A DNA stretch of 20,906 bases from CAZJNX01 sp964547415 (GCA_964547415.1 CAZJNX010000073.1:1-20906); one strand, 5' to 3'. Positions 6,720-15,444 are shown, numbered from the stretch's first letter. Program-made: numbers and translations. Notes: a model not told the origin generated them from the sequence alone.

Positions 6720-7805
6720 ATGGCGAAGATGAACAGACGAGAGGTGCTGGCAGGGCTCGGCGGCGGGGCGGCGCTCCTCGTCCTGTCGCCGAAGGGCGCG
6801 CTGGCGCAGGACTATCCGCGGCGACCGATCACCCTGGTGATCCAGTACGCCGAGGGCGGCGGCACCGACACCATCATGAGGAGCCTCGCCAAGGCGCTCG
6901 AGAAGCAGTTCGACGTGTCGATCCGCGCGGTGAACCAGCCGGGCGCGGTCGGCGCCGTCGCCACGCAGTTCGTGGAGGCGAAGCCCGCCGACGGCAACTG
7001 GCTCCTCGGCGGGGCGGAGTACAACAAGTTCTTCCGGGTGCTGGGCCACGCCACCGAGGCGCCGTGGATGACCTGGCAATTCTACAAGGTCGGCACCTCG
7101 ATACCGGCCTGGGGCGTGAAGCCGGATTCGCCCTACAAGTCGCTGGCCGACGTGGTGGCGGACGCCAAGGCCCGGCCGGGCGAGGTGAAGATCTCCAACG
7201 CGGGCATCGGCTCGGTCTGGCACGAGGCGACCATCGTCGCCCTCGAGGACGCGACGGGCGCCAAGTTCACCCACGTCCCCTACCAGGGCGGCGCGCCCGC
7301 CACCCTCGCCGTCCTGCAGGGCGAGGCGGACGTGGTGGCCTCGGGCGTCCACGAGCAGGTGGAGTACATCCGTGGCGGGGAGGTGCGGAACCTCGCCGTC
7401 TTCCGCGACGCGCCCCTCGAGGTGGAGGGGATCGCCGAGCCGCTGACGCCGGTGACGGCCGACATCCCGAACGCGGCGGACCTCGGCATCCTGTCGGGCG
7501 TCTACATGGTGGGCGCCCGCCGCGACACGCCGAAGGAGATCCTCGTCATCCTCGAGGACGCGATCGCCAAGGCCGTGGAGGACCCGGAGTTCGTGGCGCT
7601 CCTCAAGTCCCGCGTGCTGTCGCCCGAGTTCAAGACGGGCGAGGCCGTGGACCGGGAGGCGGCGCTGTTCGAGTCCATCACCTCCTGGCTCTACTGGGAC
7701 CAGCAGATGCCGGCGGCCAAGGTGAACCCGGCCGACCTCGGCATCCCGCGCCCGTCCGAGTTCGCCGCCTACTGGCCGCCGGAGGGCTACGAGCCGGCGC
7801 TCTGA
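6720..7805 (+). CDS. tctC: TctC/Bug-type periplasmic substrate-binding protein of a tripartite tricarboxylate transporter
   Basis: This 361-aa receptor is expected to bind an organic acid in the periplasm and deliver it to TctA/TctB. The leader (NRREVLAGLGGGAALLVL... then ALAQ) has a twin-arginine-like RRxxL pattern, with cleavage likely after ALA near residue 29. The mature start DYPRRPITLVIQYAEGGGTD is the classic Bug motif, which forms the ligand pocket loop. Later motifs are KISNAGIGSVWH, HVPYQGGAPATLAVLQGEADV and GVYMVGARRDTPKEI, all usual in the family. It is slightly longer than the usual ~320 aa because of a C-terminal extension (residues ~325-361). AGAAGGA lies just before the ATG at 6720; an ATG at 6729 is an alternative. 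It lies 39 bp after the M29-like gene and 28 bp before tctB. The ligand is not predictable from sequence. Confidence 0.93.
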   Translation: MAKMNRREVLAGLGGGAALLVLSPKGALAQDYPRRPITLVIQYAEGGGTDTIMRSLAKALEKQFDVSIRAVNQPGAVGAVATQFVEAKPADGNWLLGGAEYNKFFRVLGHATEAPWMTWQFYKVGTSIPAWGVKPDSPYKSLADVVADAKARPGEVKISNAGIGSVWHEATIVALEDATGAKFTHVPYQGGAPATLAVLQGEADVVASGVHEQVEYIRGGEVRNLAVFRDAPLEVEGIAEPLTPVTADIPNAADLGILSGVYMVGARRDTPKEILVILEDAIAKAVEDPEFVALLKSRVLSPEFKTGEAVDREAALFESITSWLYWDQQMPAAKVNPADLGIPRPSEFAAYWPPEGYEPAL

Positions 7806-7833
7806 CGCGCGGCGCCCCGCGAGGGAGGACGGG

Positions 7834-8364
7834 ATGGAGCGGCCGGGCGGCCTTCCCGGGACGATCCGGGCGTTGCTGGCGGAGGGGCATTTCCTGCCCG
7901 CCGGGATCACGCTCCTTCTCGGTCTCGGCCTCGTCGGCCTCGGCTTTTCCATGCCGCGGCAGATGGGGTGGGCGACGTCCCCCGGGCTGTTCCCGATCCT
8001 GATCGGGGGCGGCCTCGTCCTCCTCGCCGCCGCCCTCGCCTTCGAAGGGATGCGGGTGCGGCGGGCGGCGCGGCCCGAAGGCACGGGCGCGGGCGAGGCG
8101 GCACCGCGACGGCGCCTCGCGCCCGTCCTCACCTTCGCGATCGTGGTGGTCTACGCCACCGTCCTCCTCCGCCTCCTGCCCTACGAGGTGGCGACGGTGT
8201 TCTTCCTGGTGGCGGCGATGGTCGCCAACGGGGTGCGCTCGGTGAAGGTGATCGCGCTCGCGAGCCTCGGGACGACGCTGGTCCTGTCGGTGATCTTCAT
8301 CCTGGTGCTCGAGACGCTGCTGCCCGGCACCTCGAGCATCGTCGAGGACCTCTTCTACCGCTAG
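7834..8364 (+). CDS. tctB: TctB-type small membrane subunit of the tripartite tricarboxylate transporter
   Basis: This 176-aa hydrophobic protein sits between the receptor and large-permease genes, the usual place of TctB. Predicted membrane segments are at about 21-39, 51-71, 95-114, 116-132 and 139-163, with a hydrophilic Arg/Pro/Ala-rich loop at about 72-94. The GWATSPGLFPILIGGGLVLLA stretch, split by the GLFP turn, is typical of TctB-like proteins. TctB is required with TctA for secondary, ion-driven uptake in characterised systems. GGGAGG lies a few bases before the ATG. Identity rests on length, topology, the GLFP motif and gene order, as sequence conservation in this family is weak. 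Confidence 0.88.
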   Translation: MERPGGLPGTIRALLAEGHFLPAGITLLLGLGLVGLGFSMPRQMGWATSPGLFPILIGGGLVLLAAALAFEGMRVRRAARPEGTGAGEAAPRRRLAPVLTFAIVVVYATVLLRLLPYEVATVFFLVAAMVANGVRSVKVIALASLGTTLVLSVIFILVLETLLPGTSSIVEDLFYR

Positions 8365-8391
8365 GGCGAGGCCCGCCCGCGAAGGAGTGCG

Positions 8392-9858
8392 ATGTACGGC
8401 TTCCTCGACGCCTTCACGCTCGACGCGCTCCTCTACTGCGCCCTCGGGGCGGGGCTCGGCATCCTCTGGGGGGCGATGCCGGGCCTGTCCATGACCATGG
8501 GCATGGCGCTGCTCGCCCAGTTCTCCTATTCCATGGACATCTTCACGGCGACCGCCTTCCTGATGGGCGTGTACACCGGCGCCACCTTCGGCGGGGCGAT
8601 CAGCGCCATTGTCATCAACATCCCCGGAACGCCCGACGCGGTGCCCACCCAGCTCGCCGGCTACCCGCTCGCGAAAGAGGGGCGGGCGGCCGAGGCGCTG
8701 CGCGGCGCCATCGCCGGCTCCTTCATCGGCAACCTCGTGGGCATCCTCGTCCTCGTGGCGCTGACGCCGATGCTCCTCACCTTCGCGCTCCACTTCGGCG
8801 CGTGGGAGCAGTTCCTGCTCGCCCTGTGGGGCATCCTCATCGCCGGCAGCCTGTCGGGGGAGAGCCGCTCGGCGATCAAGGGCTGGATCTCCGGCTTCCT
8901 CGGCCTCACCCTCGCCATGGTGGGGATCGACCCGATCACCGGCTACCAGCGGATGACCTTCGGCGTGCCCGACCTCCTGGGCGGCATCCAGTTCATCCCC
9001 GTCCTCATCGGCCTGTTCGGCCTTGCCGAGGTGCTCAGAATCGCCGCCGAGCCCGACGAGCGGACCCCGCCGGTGAACGTCGGCCGCGTCCTGCCGCGCC
9101 TTTCCGATTTCACGCGCTACTGGAAGTCGGCGCTGCGCTCGTCCGCCATCGGCACCTTCGTCGGCACCGTCCCCGGCGGCGGCGCGCCGATGGCGACGTT
9201 CCTGTCCTACGACCTCGGCCAGCGCGCCTCCGGCAAGGACTTCTCGAAGGGGAGCGTCGAAGGCGTCGTCTGCTCGGAGACGTCGAACAACGCCTGCATC
9301 GGCGGCTCGCTCCTGCCCACCATGAGCCTCGGCATCCCCGGGACGGCCTTCAAGGGGGTCATCGTGGGACCGGCGATCCAGCAGAGCCAGCCCGGCTTCA
9401 TGCAGTTCATCTACGGCACGCTGATCGTCGCCAACTTCGCCATGTACCTGTTCGCCTTCGCGCTCATCCGGCCGAGCATCCACGTCCTGTCCATCCGCAA
9501 GGACGTGCTCATGCCGCTGGTCGCCACCCTGTGCGTGCTCGGCTCCTATTCGCTCCAGCTGTCCACGTTCGACGTGTCGGTGATGCTCGTGTTCGGCGTC
9601 GTCGGCTACGTGATGCGCTCGTGGGACTTTCCGCTGGCGCCACTCGTGTTCGCGATGATCCTGGGCGGCATGGCGGACGAGAACTTCCGCAAGGCGATGA
9701 TCATCTTCGGCTCGGGCGACATCGGCGACGTGCTCTCGCGGCCGATCGGGCTCGCGCTGCTGGCGATCATCGCCGTGACGCTCTATGGCGGGATCAGGCG
9801 AACGTTCAGACAGGTGCCGGCGCCGCCGCCGGCCCCACCGAGGGAGGAAGCGACATGA
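8392..9858 (+). CDS. tctA: TctA-type large permease of the tripartite tricarboxylate transporter
   Basis: This 488-aa integral membrane protein has roughly 11-12 hydrophobic segments and forms the translocation channel of the TTT system. Diagnostic motifs are GAMPGLSMTMGMALL near residues 27-41, the signature GATFGGAISAIVINIPGTP at 63-81 followed by DAVPTQLAGYPLA, and the second-half repeat SETSNNACIGGSLLPTMSLGIPGT. The inverted internal duplication of TctA proteins is therefore visible. Length is usual for the family (about 500 aa). GAAGGAG precedes the ATG at 8392. The stop codon overlaps the start of the CoA-transferase gene in an ATGA arrangement (9855-9858), which shows tight translational coupling between uptake and CoA activation. 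Confidence 0.96.
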   Translation: MYGFLDAFTLDALLYCALGAGLGILWGAMPGLSMTMGMALLAQFSYSMDIFTATAFLMGVYTGATFGGAISAIVINIPGTPDAVPTQLAGYPLAKEGRAAEALRGAIAGSFIGNLVGILVLVALTPMLLTFALHFGAWEQFLLALWGILIAGSLSGESRSAIKGWISGFLGLTLAMVGIDPITGYQRMTFGVPDLLGGIQFIPVLIGLFGLAEVLRIAAEPDERTPPVNVGRVLPRLSDFTRYWKSALRSSAIGTFVGTVPGGGAPMATFLSYDLGQRASGKDFSKGSVEGVVCSETSNNACIGGSLLPTMSLGIPGTAFKGVIVGPAIQQSQPGFMQFIYGTLIVANFAMYLFAFALIRPSIHVLSIRKDVLMPLVATLCVLGSYSLQLSTFDVSVMLVFGVVGYVMRSWDFPLAPLVFAMILGGMADENFRKAMIIFGSGDIGDVLSRPIGLALLAIIAVTLYGGIRRTFRQVPAPPPAPPREEAT

Positions 9859-11075
9859 AGGACGACGTGCGCAAGGGGCCGCTCGACGGCGTGACGGTGG
9901 TGGAGCTCGCCCACGTGATGGCCGGGCCGACCTGCGGGCGGATGCTCGCGGACATGGGCGCGGAGGTCATCAAGCTCGAGCGCATCCCGGGCGGCGACGA
10001 CACACGCCGCGACACCATCGCGACCGAGCCGGGCGACGGCGACAGCCTCGCCTTCATCATGATGAACCGCAACAAGCGCGGGATCGCCGTCAACCTCAAG
10101 ACCGACGGCGGCAAGCGCGTCCTGAAAAAGCTCCTGGAGCGGGCCGACGTCCTCGTGGAGAACTACCGCCACGACACGATGGCGAAGCTCGGCCTCGGCT
10201 ACGAGGACCTCCACAAGGAGTTCCCGCGCCTCGTCTACTGCGCCGTGTCGGGCTTCGGGCGGACGGGCCCCTACGCCGAGCGCGGCGGCTTCGACCTCGT
10301 CGCGCAGGGCATGAGCGGCCTCATGAGCATCACCGGCGAGGGCGAGGGGCGCCCGCCGGTGAAGGTGGGCGCGCCGGTGACGGACATCACGGCCGGGCTC
10401 CTCGCCACCATGGGGGTCGTCGCCGCCCTCTACAACCGGGAGATCACCGGGCGCGGCCAGATGGTGGACACCTCCCTGTTCGAGGCGGGCATCACCCACA
10501 CCTACTGGCATTCGGCGATCTGCTTCGCGACCGGCTCGAGCCCCGGCGCGCTCGGCTCCCGCCACCCGCTCAACGCGCCCTACCAGGCGTTCCCGACGAA
10601 GGACGGGTGGATCAACATCGGCGCCGCGAACCAGTCCAACTGGCACCGATTCCTGAAGGCGATCGAGGCCGAGCACCTCGGCGAGGACCCGCGCTTCGCC
10701 GAGAACGGCGGGCGGATGGCGAACGTGGATGCCCTCGACGAGGAGTTGTCGGCGATCCTGAGAACACGCACGACGGACCAGTGGCTCGCCCGCTTCGACG
10801 CGGCGGGCGTTCCGGCCGGCCCGATCCTGACGGTGAAGGAGATGCACGAGGACCCGCAGGCGATCGCCCGCGGCCTCATCGCCGCGGCGCCCCACGCCCG
10901 GCGCGGCGAGGTGAAGACCATCGGCTTTCCCGTGCGCTTCTCCGACACGCCCGCGAGCATCCGCCACGGTGCGCCGACCTACGGCGAGAACACCGCCGAG
11001 ATTCTCGCCGAGTACGGCTTCAGCGAGGAGGAGATCGCCGCCCTCGCGGAGGACGGGTCGGTGGTGCTGGGCTGA
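9855..11075 (+). CDS. Class III (CaiB/BaiF-type) CoA-transferase
   Basis: This 406-aa protein is of the formyl-CoA transferase/CaiB/BaiF family, which moves CoA between carboxylic acids through an aspartyl-CoA thioester. The N-terminal motif LDGVTVVELAHVMAGPTCGRMLADMGAEVIKLE is seen (residues about 10-42, split at AGPT), with the catalytic Asp at D177 in VGAPVTDITAG. The family segments NRNKRGIAVNLK (71-82) and VSGFGRTGPYAERGGFD (131-147) are also present. The C-terminal part has GVPAGPI and the usual small domain. No missing residue was seen. Its start overlaps the tctA stop by 4 bp, so it most likely activates the acid imported by TctCBA to its CoA ester. Donor and acceptor cannot be predicted from the sequence. 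Confidence 0.95.
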   Translation: MKDDVRKGPLDGVTVVELAHVMAGPTCGRMLADMGAEVIKLERIPGGDDTRRDTIATEPGDGDSLAFIMMNRNKRGIAVNLKTDGGKRVLKKLLERADVLVENYRHDTMAKLGLGYEDLHKEFPRLVYCAVSGFGRTGPYAERGGFDLVAQGMSGLMSITGEGEGRPPVKVGAPVTDITAGLLATMGVVAALYNREITGRGQMVDTSLFEAGITHTYWHSAICFATGSSPGALGSRHPLNAPYQAFPTKDGWINIGAANQSNWHRFLKAIEAEHLGEDPRFAENGGRMANVDALDEELSAILRTRTTDQWLARFDAAGVPAGPILTVKEMHEDPQAIARGLIAAAPHARRGEVKTIGFPVRFSDTPASIRHGAPTYGENTAEILAEYGFSEEEIAALAEDGSVVLG

Positions 11076-11118
11076 GGCCGGCGCTCCGGTCCGCGCGAGT
11101 GACGCCCGTCAAGGTCCG

Positions 11119-11871
11119 ATGACGACCGACACCGAGGACAAGGCGCCGCCCGGGCGCGAGGACGTGCCCGGGGGTGCGGAGGAGGCCGTCGTGGAGGCGC
11201 CGGCCGGCCACCGCCTGATGGGCGAGGGGCTGGCGCGGACCCTCGAATGGCGGATCGTCTACCTGAAGCTGAAGCCGGGCGCCCACCTCACCGAGCAGGA
11301 GGTGTCGGACGAGTTCGGCGTCTCCCGCTCGCCGGTGCGCGAGGCCTTCCGCCAGCTCGAGGCGGACGGCCTCGTCACGCGGCTCGCCCACCGGGGCATC
11401 CGGGTCAACCGGATGTCGCTCACCGACCTCGACGAGATCTACGCCTGCCGGATCGCGCTGGAGGGCCTAGCGGCGGCGGGCGCGGCGCGGCGGGCGGGGC
11501 CGGAGGACGTGGCGGCGATGCGCGCGGCCGTGGACGGCATGGCCGCTGCGCTCGCGGCGGGCGACGTGGACCGCTTCTTCCACCACAACGTGGCCTTCCA
11601 GGGCCGGGTGCACGCGGCGTCGGGCAACCGGATGCTGATGCGGGTGCTCGCCGTCATGGAGAAGCAGGCGCTGCGCTACCGCTACTTCGCCCACAGCCGC
11701 AGTCCGAAGATGCTCGCCTTCTCCCACGGCACGCAGGAGGCGGTTCTCGCCACCATCGAGCGGGGCGACGAGGCGGTGGCGAAGCGCAGCGCCACGGCCA
11801 TGATGCGCCGCGCCCACCGCCTCATCGGCGACATCGTCCGCAAGCACCTCGACGAGCTCGGCGGCGCCTGA
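11119..11871 (+). CDS. GntR-family transcriptional regulator, FCD (FadR/VanR-like) subgroup
   Basis: This 250-aa protein has a winged helix-turn-helix at about 31-97 (LTEQEVSDEFGVSRSPVREA, with EADGLVTRLAHRGIRVN as the wing). An FCD all-helical effector domain follows at about 102-237. Candidate metal/carboxylate-binding residues of the FCD pocket are D141, H145, H193 (FSHGTQEAVL, then IERGD) and H223. The first ~30 residues are acidic and probably disordered. ATG 11119 is chosen over upstream in-frame starts because the GntR domain follows directly and AAGG precedes it; the start is uncertain by a few codons. FCD regulators usually bind the organic acid handled by their operon and repress it. 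The paired palindromes at 5557-5593 are the likely operator. It ends the plus-strand operon and faces the minus-strand livF gene. Confidence 0.92.
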   Translation: MTTDTEDKAPPGREDVPGGAEEAVVEAPAGHRLMGEGLARTLEWRIVYLKLKPGAHLTEQEVSDEFGVSRSPVREAFRQLEADGLVTRLAHRGIRVNRMSLTDLDEIYACRIALEGLAAAGAARRAGPEDVAAMRAAVDGMAAALAAGDVDRFFHHNVAFQGRVHAASGNRMLMRVLAVMEKQALRYRYFAHSRSPKMLAFSHGTQEAVLATIERGDEAVAKRSATAMMRRAHRLIGDIVRKHLDELGGA

Positions 11872-11936
11872 GGCCGTCGCCATCGCGCCGTGCGCGCCCT
11901 CCCCGCCGTTCGTCGGCCATTGCGCCGGTGAGCCGG

Positions 11937-11946
11937 CCCCCCCCCC
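11937..11946. repeat. Run of 10 C in the convergent intergenic gap
   Basis: A C10 homopolymer lies in the 146-bp gap between the convergent GntR and livF genes. No clear bidirectional terminator hairpin with a T-run was found in this gap. The run is prone to slippage and sequencing error. Confidence 0.6.
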
Positions 11947-12017
11947 GACATGCCGCCGGCGCCGACCTCCCGAAGCGCGCCGGATGCGGGCCTCGGAAAA
12001 AGGTCCGCGCCGTCTTG

Positions 12018-12713
12018 CTACAAGGTCAGGTAACGCGCCTTCACCTCCTCCTCCTCCGCCTTGAACCGCTCGAGCGGCGCGCCGTAGACGACGCGGCCCT
12101 TCACCATGACGTGGATCTCGTCCGCGACAGCCTCGGCGAGCTTCATGTTCTGCTCCACGAGGAGGATCGTCACCCCGGCCTCCCGCAGCCGCCCGATGAC
12201 GCCCGCAAGCTCGCGCACGATGAGGGGCGCGAGGCCCTGGCTCGGCTCGTCGAGGAGCATGATCTGCGGGTCGGTGACGAGGGCGCGGGCGACGGCCAGC
12301 ATCTGCTGCTCGCCGCCCGACAGCTGGGCGCCCTTGTTGCCCCGCCGCGCGGCGAGAGAGGGAAACAGCTCGAGAAGGCGCGGGATCGTCCACTCCTTCG
12401 CCTTCACGCGCTGGGCCACCTCGATGTTCTCGATCACCGTGAGGTCGGGCAGGATCATCCGGCCCTCGGGCACGTAGGCGACCCCGTGGCGGGCGATCCG
12501 GTGGGCCGGCCAGCCGGCGACGTCGGTGCCCGCGACGCGCACCTCGCCCTCATGGGGGCGCACGAGGCCCATGATGGAGCGGATCGTCGTCGTCTTGCCG
12601 ACGCCGTTCCGGCCGAGGATGGCGGCGATGTGGCCAGCCTCCACGTCGAGGTCGACGCCCTGGAGGATGTGGCCGGTGCCGTAGAAGGTGTGGAGGTTGC
12701 GGATCGCGAGCAT
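12018..12713 (-). CDS. livF: HAAT-family ABC transporter ATP-binding protein (LivF-like)
   Basis: This 231-aa ATPase energises the importer encoded upstream. It has Walker A GRNGVGKT (about 34-41), the Q-loop region, the ABC signature LSGGEQQMLAVAR, Walker B IMLLDEPSQGL and the H-loop region near ILLVEQN. Its start MLAIRNLHTFYGTGHILQGV is typical of LivF, whose Walker A usually reads GRNGVGKTT. The length is normal. The ATG (12711-12713) directly abuts the livG stop codon. It is the last gene of the minus-strand operon and is convergent with the GntR gene. The substrate is set by the receptor, not by this subunit. Confidence 0.96.
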   Translation of the reverse strand: MLAIRNLHTFYGTGHILQGVDLDVEAGHIAAILGRNGVGKTTTIRSIMGLVRPHEGEVRVAGTDVAGWPAHRIARHGVAYVPEGRMILPDLTVIENIEVAQRVKAKEWTIPRLLELFPSLAARRGNKGAQLSGGEQQMLAVARALVTDPQIMLLDEPSQGLAPLIVRELAGVIGRLREAGVTILLVEQNMKLAEAVADEIHVMVKGRVVYGAPLERFKAEEEEVKARYLTL

Positions 12714-13463
12714 CTACTCGAAGCCCCCGAGGTAGGCGGTCTGGACCTCCGCGTTCGCCTTCACCGCGGCCGGCTCCCCGTCGGCGATCACCCGGCCCTG
12801 GTGGAGGACGGTGATCCGGTCGGCGAGGCGGAAGACGACGTCCATGTCGTGCTCCACGAGGACGACGGTGAGGCCGCCCGCCGCGATCATCTCGCGCAGG
12901 ATGTCGACGGCGCGGTCGGTCTCCTCGATGGAAAGGCCCTGCGTCGGCTCGTCGAGCATCAGGAGCTTGGGCCGCTGGGCGAGCGCCATCGACACCTCGA
13001 GGAGGCGCTGGTCGCCGTGGGACAGGAGCCCGGCCGGCACCGAGGCGAAGCGGGTGAGGTGGAGGCGGGCGAGCGCCTCCTCCGCCGCCTCCCGGGAATC
13101 GCGGAAGACCGGGCCGCCGCCGAACACCCGCCAGGGCTGGCGCGTCTTCGCCTGGGCGGCGATCCGGGCGTTCTCGAGGGCGGTCAGCTGCGGGAAGAGG
13201 TGGGTCAGCTGGAAGGTGCGGGAGATCCCCCGTGCCACCACCTCGTGGACCGGCAGGCCGGTGATGACCTCGCCGGCGAAGATGGTCTCGCCCGCGGACG
13301 GCGGGATCGTCCCGGTGATCAGGTTGAACAGGGTGGACTTGCCCGCGCCGTTGGGGCCGATGACGGCCCGCGTCTCCCCCTCCTCCACGAAAAGGTCCAC
13401 GTCGTCGACGGCGACGAGGCCGCCGAAGCGGCGGGTGAGCCCCCGCCCCTCAAGGAGTGCCAC
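12714..13463 (-). CDS. livG: HAAT-family ABC transporter ATP-binding protein (LivG-like)
   Basis: This 249-aa ATPase pairs with LivF. Motifs are GLTRRFGGLVAVDDVDL near the N-terminus, Walker A GPNGAGKST, the LivG-typical ISRTFQLTHLFPQLTALEN, signature LSHGDQRLLEVSM (an H in place of the second G of LSGG, common in LivG), Walker B LLMLDEPTQGL and the H-loop VVLVEHDMD. The start is taken as GTG at 13461-13463, preceded by GGGGGAGGGG. This overlaps the end of livM by 14 bp and yields the usual N-terminus. An in-frame ATG at 13514 would add an Arg-rich, non-homologous 17-residue leader and is rejected. Confidence 0.94.
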   Translation of the reverse strand: MALLEGRGLTRRFGGLVAVDDVDLFVEEGETRAVIGPNGAGKSTLFNLITGTIPPSAGETIFAGEVITGLPVHEVVARGISRTFQLTHLFPQLTALENARIAAQAKTRQPWRVFGGGPVFRDSREAAEEALARLHLTRFASVPAGLLSHGDQRLLEVSMALAQRPKLLMLDEPTQGLSIEETDRAVDILREMIAAGGLTVVLVEHDMDVVFRLADRITVLHQGRVIADGEPAAVKANAEVQTAYLGGFE

Positions 13464-14466
13464 GGCCGGTCCCCTCCCCCGCGAGCGCCTCGTCGGCCGG
13501 CTCGTGCGGTGCATGGTCCACGTTCTCCTCCGCCGGCCGGCGGCGGCCGGTGAGGATCCCCCAGATCCCCTGGGGGGCGAACATGACGAAGGCGATGAAG
13601 ATGGCGCCGAAGATCAGCGGCCACAGGTCGGTGATGTCGGCGAGCTGGTGCTCCACGATGAGGAAGAAGGCGCCGCCGATCATCGGCCCGACGAGCGTCC
13701 CCGCCCCGCCCACGATCACCATGATGAGGACGGTGCCGGAGACGAACCAGAAGAAGAGCTCGGGCGAGGCGAAGCCGGAGAACGGCGAGTAGAGCGCCCC
13801 GGCGAGGGCGCCGAAGCCGTATGCCGCCACCACGATGGCGAGCTTGTAGCGCCGCGTGTTGTAGCCGAGCGCCCGCGTCTTCGCCTCGTTCTCCCGGATG
13901 CCGGCGAGGACGGCCCCGAACGGGGACGTCACGATGGCCCGGCACACGAGGTAGGAGCCGAGGAGCGCGACGAGGACGAGGTAGTAGTAGCCCGTGCGGT
14001 CGTCGAACCAGTCGATCCCGAACGGGCCGTGGGGCCGCGGGATGCCGGCGATGCCGTTGGACCCGCCGAGGCTCTCGCGGAACTGGAAGATGCTGGCGTA
14101 GCCGAGCTGGGCGAAGGCGAGGGTGAGCATGGCGAACGAGACGCCGTGGGTGCGGGTGCACACCCAGGCGATGGGAATGGCGATGAGAACGGCGGCGCCC
14201 ACGGCCACGACGATCCCGACCGGGAGCGGCAGGGCGAGGTGGACGAGGATCAGCGCCGCGGCGTAGGCGCCGAGGCCGTAGGCGGCGGCGTGGCCGAACG
14301 AGTAGAGCTTCGTGTAGCCGACCAGGAGGTCGAGGCTCATCGCGAACAGGGAGAAGATGAGCGCCTCGGTGACGAGCGTCATCGCCCACGCCGGCAGGAA
14401 CCATGGCAGGATCCCGAGCGCGAGGGCTGCGACCAGGAACCCGATCTTCCAGTCGATCGAGCGCAT
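13450..14466 (-). CDS. livM: HAAT-family ABC transporter permease (LivM-like)
   Basis: This 338-aa inner-membrane permease has about nine to ten hydrophobic segments. LivM-type motifs are AMSLDLLVGYTKLYSFGHAA near residue 42-61, CTRTHGVSFAMLTLAFAQ, the cytoplasmic EAA-like coupling loop IRENEAKTRALGYNTRRYKL, and VGGAGTLVGPMIGGAFF. The last ~30 residues (after ILTGRRRP) are hydrophilic, Glu/Gly-rich and overlap the livG start; such tails vary in the family. The ATG at 14466 lies 4 bp after the livH stop. The LivHM heterodimer forms the transport path. Confidence 0.95.
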   Translation of the reverse strand: MRSIDWKIGFLVAALALGILPWFLPAWAMTLVTEALIFSLFAMSLDLLVGYTKLYSFGHAAAYGLGAYAAALILVHLALPLPVGIVVAVGAAVLIAIPIAWVCTRTHGVSFAMLTLAFAQLGYASIFQFRESLGGSNGIAGIPRPHGPFGIDWFDDRTGYYYLVLVALLGSYLVCRAIVTSPFGAVLAGIRENEAKTRALGYNTRRYKLAIVVAAYGFGALAGALYSPFSGFASPELFFWFVSGTVLIMVIVGGAGTLVGPMIGGAFFLIVEHQLADITDLWPLIFGAIFIAFVMFAPQGIWGILTGRRRPAEENVDHAPHEPADEALAGEGTGRGTP

Positions 14467-14470
14467 CGCC

Positions 14471-15343
14471 CTATTCCTCCTTGCCGAGGATGCCGCCCGG
14501 GCGGAGGATGAGGACGGTGAGCATGAGGAGGTACATGATGGCGAGGGCGAGCGGCGGAAAATAGTAGGCGCCGAACACCTGCACGAAGGCGACCATGATC
14601 GAGCCGATGATGGAGCCGAGGAACGAGCCCATGCCGCCGATGATGACGATCACGAAGGCGTCGATGATGACCGAGGCGCCCATGCCGAGGTAGGCCGTCA
14701 GGATCGGCGTCGCGATCACCCCGCCGACGGCGGCGAGCCCGCAGCCGAGGGCGAAAACGCCCGTGCGCACGAGGTCCACGTTGGTGCCGAGGGCCGCGAC
14801 GATCTCCGCGTTCTGGGAGACCGCGCGGATCAGGAGCCCCGCCCGCGTAAAGACGAGGAACGCCCAGACGGCAAGCGCCGCAGCGGTGCCGAACACGATC
14901 AGGAACAGGCGGTAGATCGGAAACGGCGTGTCGAAGATGAAGACGACGCCGCGCAGGATGTCGGGCGTCGTGATGCCGACGGGCTGGGTGCCCCAGATGT
15001 GCCGGATCGTCTCGCCGAGGATGACGGCGAGGCCGAACGTCACCATCAGGTAGGCGCCGCCGTCGCCGCGCGCATAGAGCTTCCTGAGGAAGATCACCTC
15101 GAAGGCGGCACCGAACAGGCCGACGACGAGGGGCGCGACGAGGATCGCGAGCCAGAAGTTCCCGGTGACGGTGGCGGTCGTGTAGCCCACGTAGGCGCCG
15201 AGCATGAACAGGCTGCCGTGGGCGAAGTTCACGATGCGCATGATCCCGAAGATCAGCGTCAGGCCGGAGGCGATGAAGAACAGGATCGCCGCCTGGCTCA
15301 TCGTGTTGAGGAGCTGGGTGGCGAGGAACCCGGCGAAGTTCAT
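14471..15343 (-). CDS. livH: HAAT-family ABC transporter permease (LivH-like)
   Basis: This 290-aa permease has about eight hydrophobic segments. LivH hallmarks are the ILFFIASGLTLIFGIMRIVNFAHGSLFMLGAY stretch (residues ~20-50, split at GIMR), the coupling loop RAVSQNAEIVAALGTNVDLV, and FVIVIIGGMGSFLGSIIGS. Length is usual. The ATG at 15341-15343 is preceded by GGAGGG about 10 nt upstream. A 262-bp gap with two strong hairpins separates it from the receptor gene, unlike the otherwise tight operon. Confidence 0.95.
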   Translation of the reverse strand: MNFAGFLATQLLNTMSQAAILFFIASGLTLIFGIMRIVNFAHGSLFMLGAYVGYTTATVTGNFWLAILVAPLVVGLFGAAFEVIFLRKLYARGDGGAYLMVTFGLAVILGETIRHIWGTQPVGITTPDILRGVVFIFDTPFPIYRLFLIVFGTAAALAVWAFLVFTRAGLLIRAVSQNAEIVAALGTNVDLVRTGVFALGCGLAAVGGVIATPILTAYLGMGASVIIDAFVIVIIGGMGSFLGSIIGSIMVAFVQVFGAYYFPPLALAIMYLLMLTVLILRPGGILGKEE

Positions 15344-15444
15344 GGGGGCGGTGCCCTCCGGATGGTCCCCGGGCGCGGGGACGGGCGCCGCGGGCGGCGC
15401 GGCGCGGGTTTCGGGTGGACGGATGGCGCCTTGCGGCGGCGGTT

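Noticed and set aside
5394..8132. A 912-codon open frame on the minus strand opposite the M29-like, tctC and tctB genes
   Set aside because: It is Arg/His/Gly-rich with no family motifs and lies opposite genes with clear homology, ribosome binding sites and operon spacing. Long antisense frames are expected at this GC content.
7968..9854. Long upstream extension of the CoA-transferase frame through tctB and tctA
   Set aside because: The extension is an alternate-frame shadow rich in Arg/Pro/His; the conserved family N-terminus begins at ATG 9855, which overlaps the tctA stop.
11872..12017. Bidirectional terminator between the convergent GntR and livF genes
   Set aside because: Short GC-rich inverted segments exist but none has both a solid stem and a T-run in the right orientation; evidence was too weak to call.
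11247..13553. A 768-codon plus-strand frame running from inside the GntR gene across livF and livG
   Set aside because: It has composition typical of an antisense shadow, and livF and livG on the other strand carry complete ATPase motifs.
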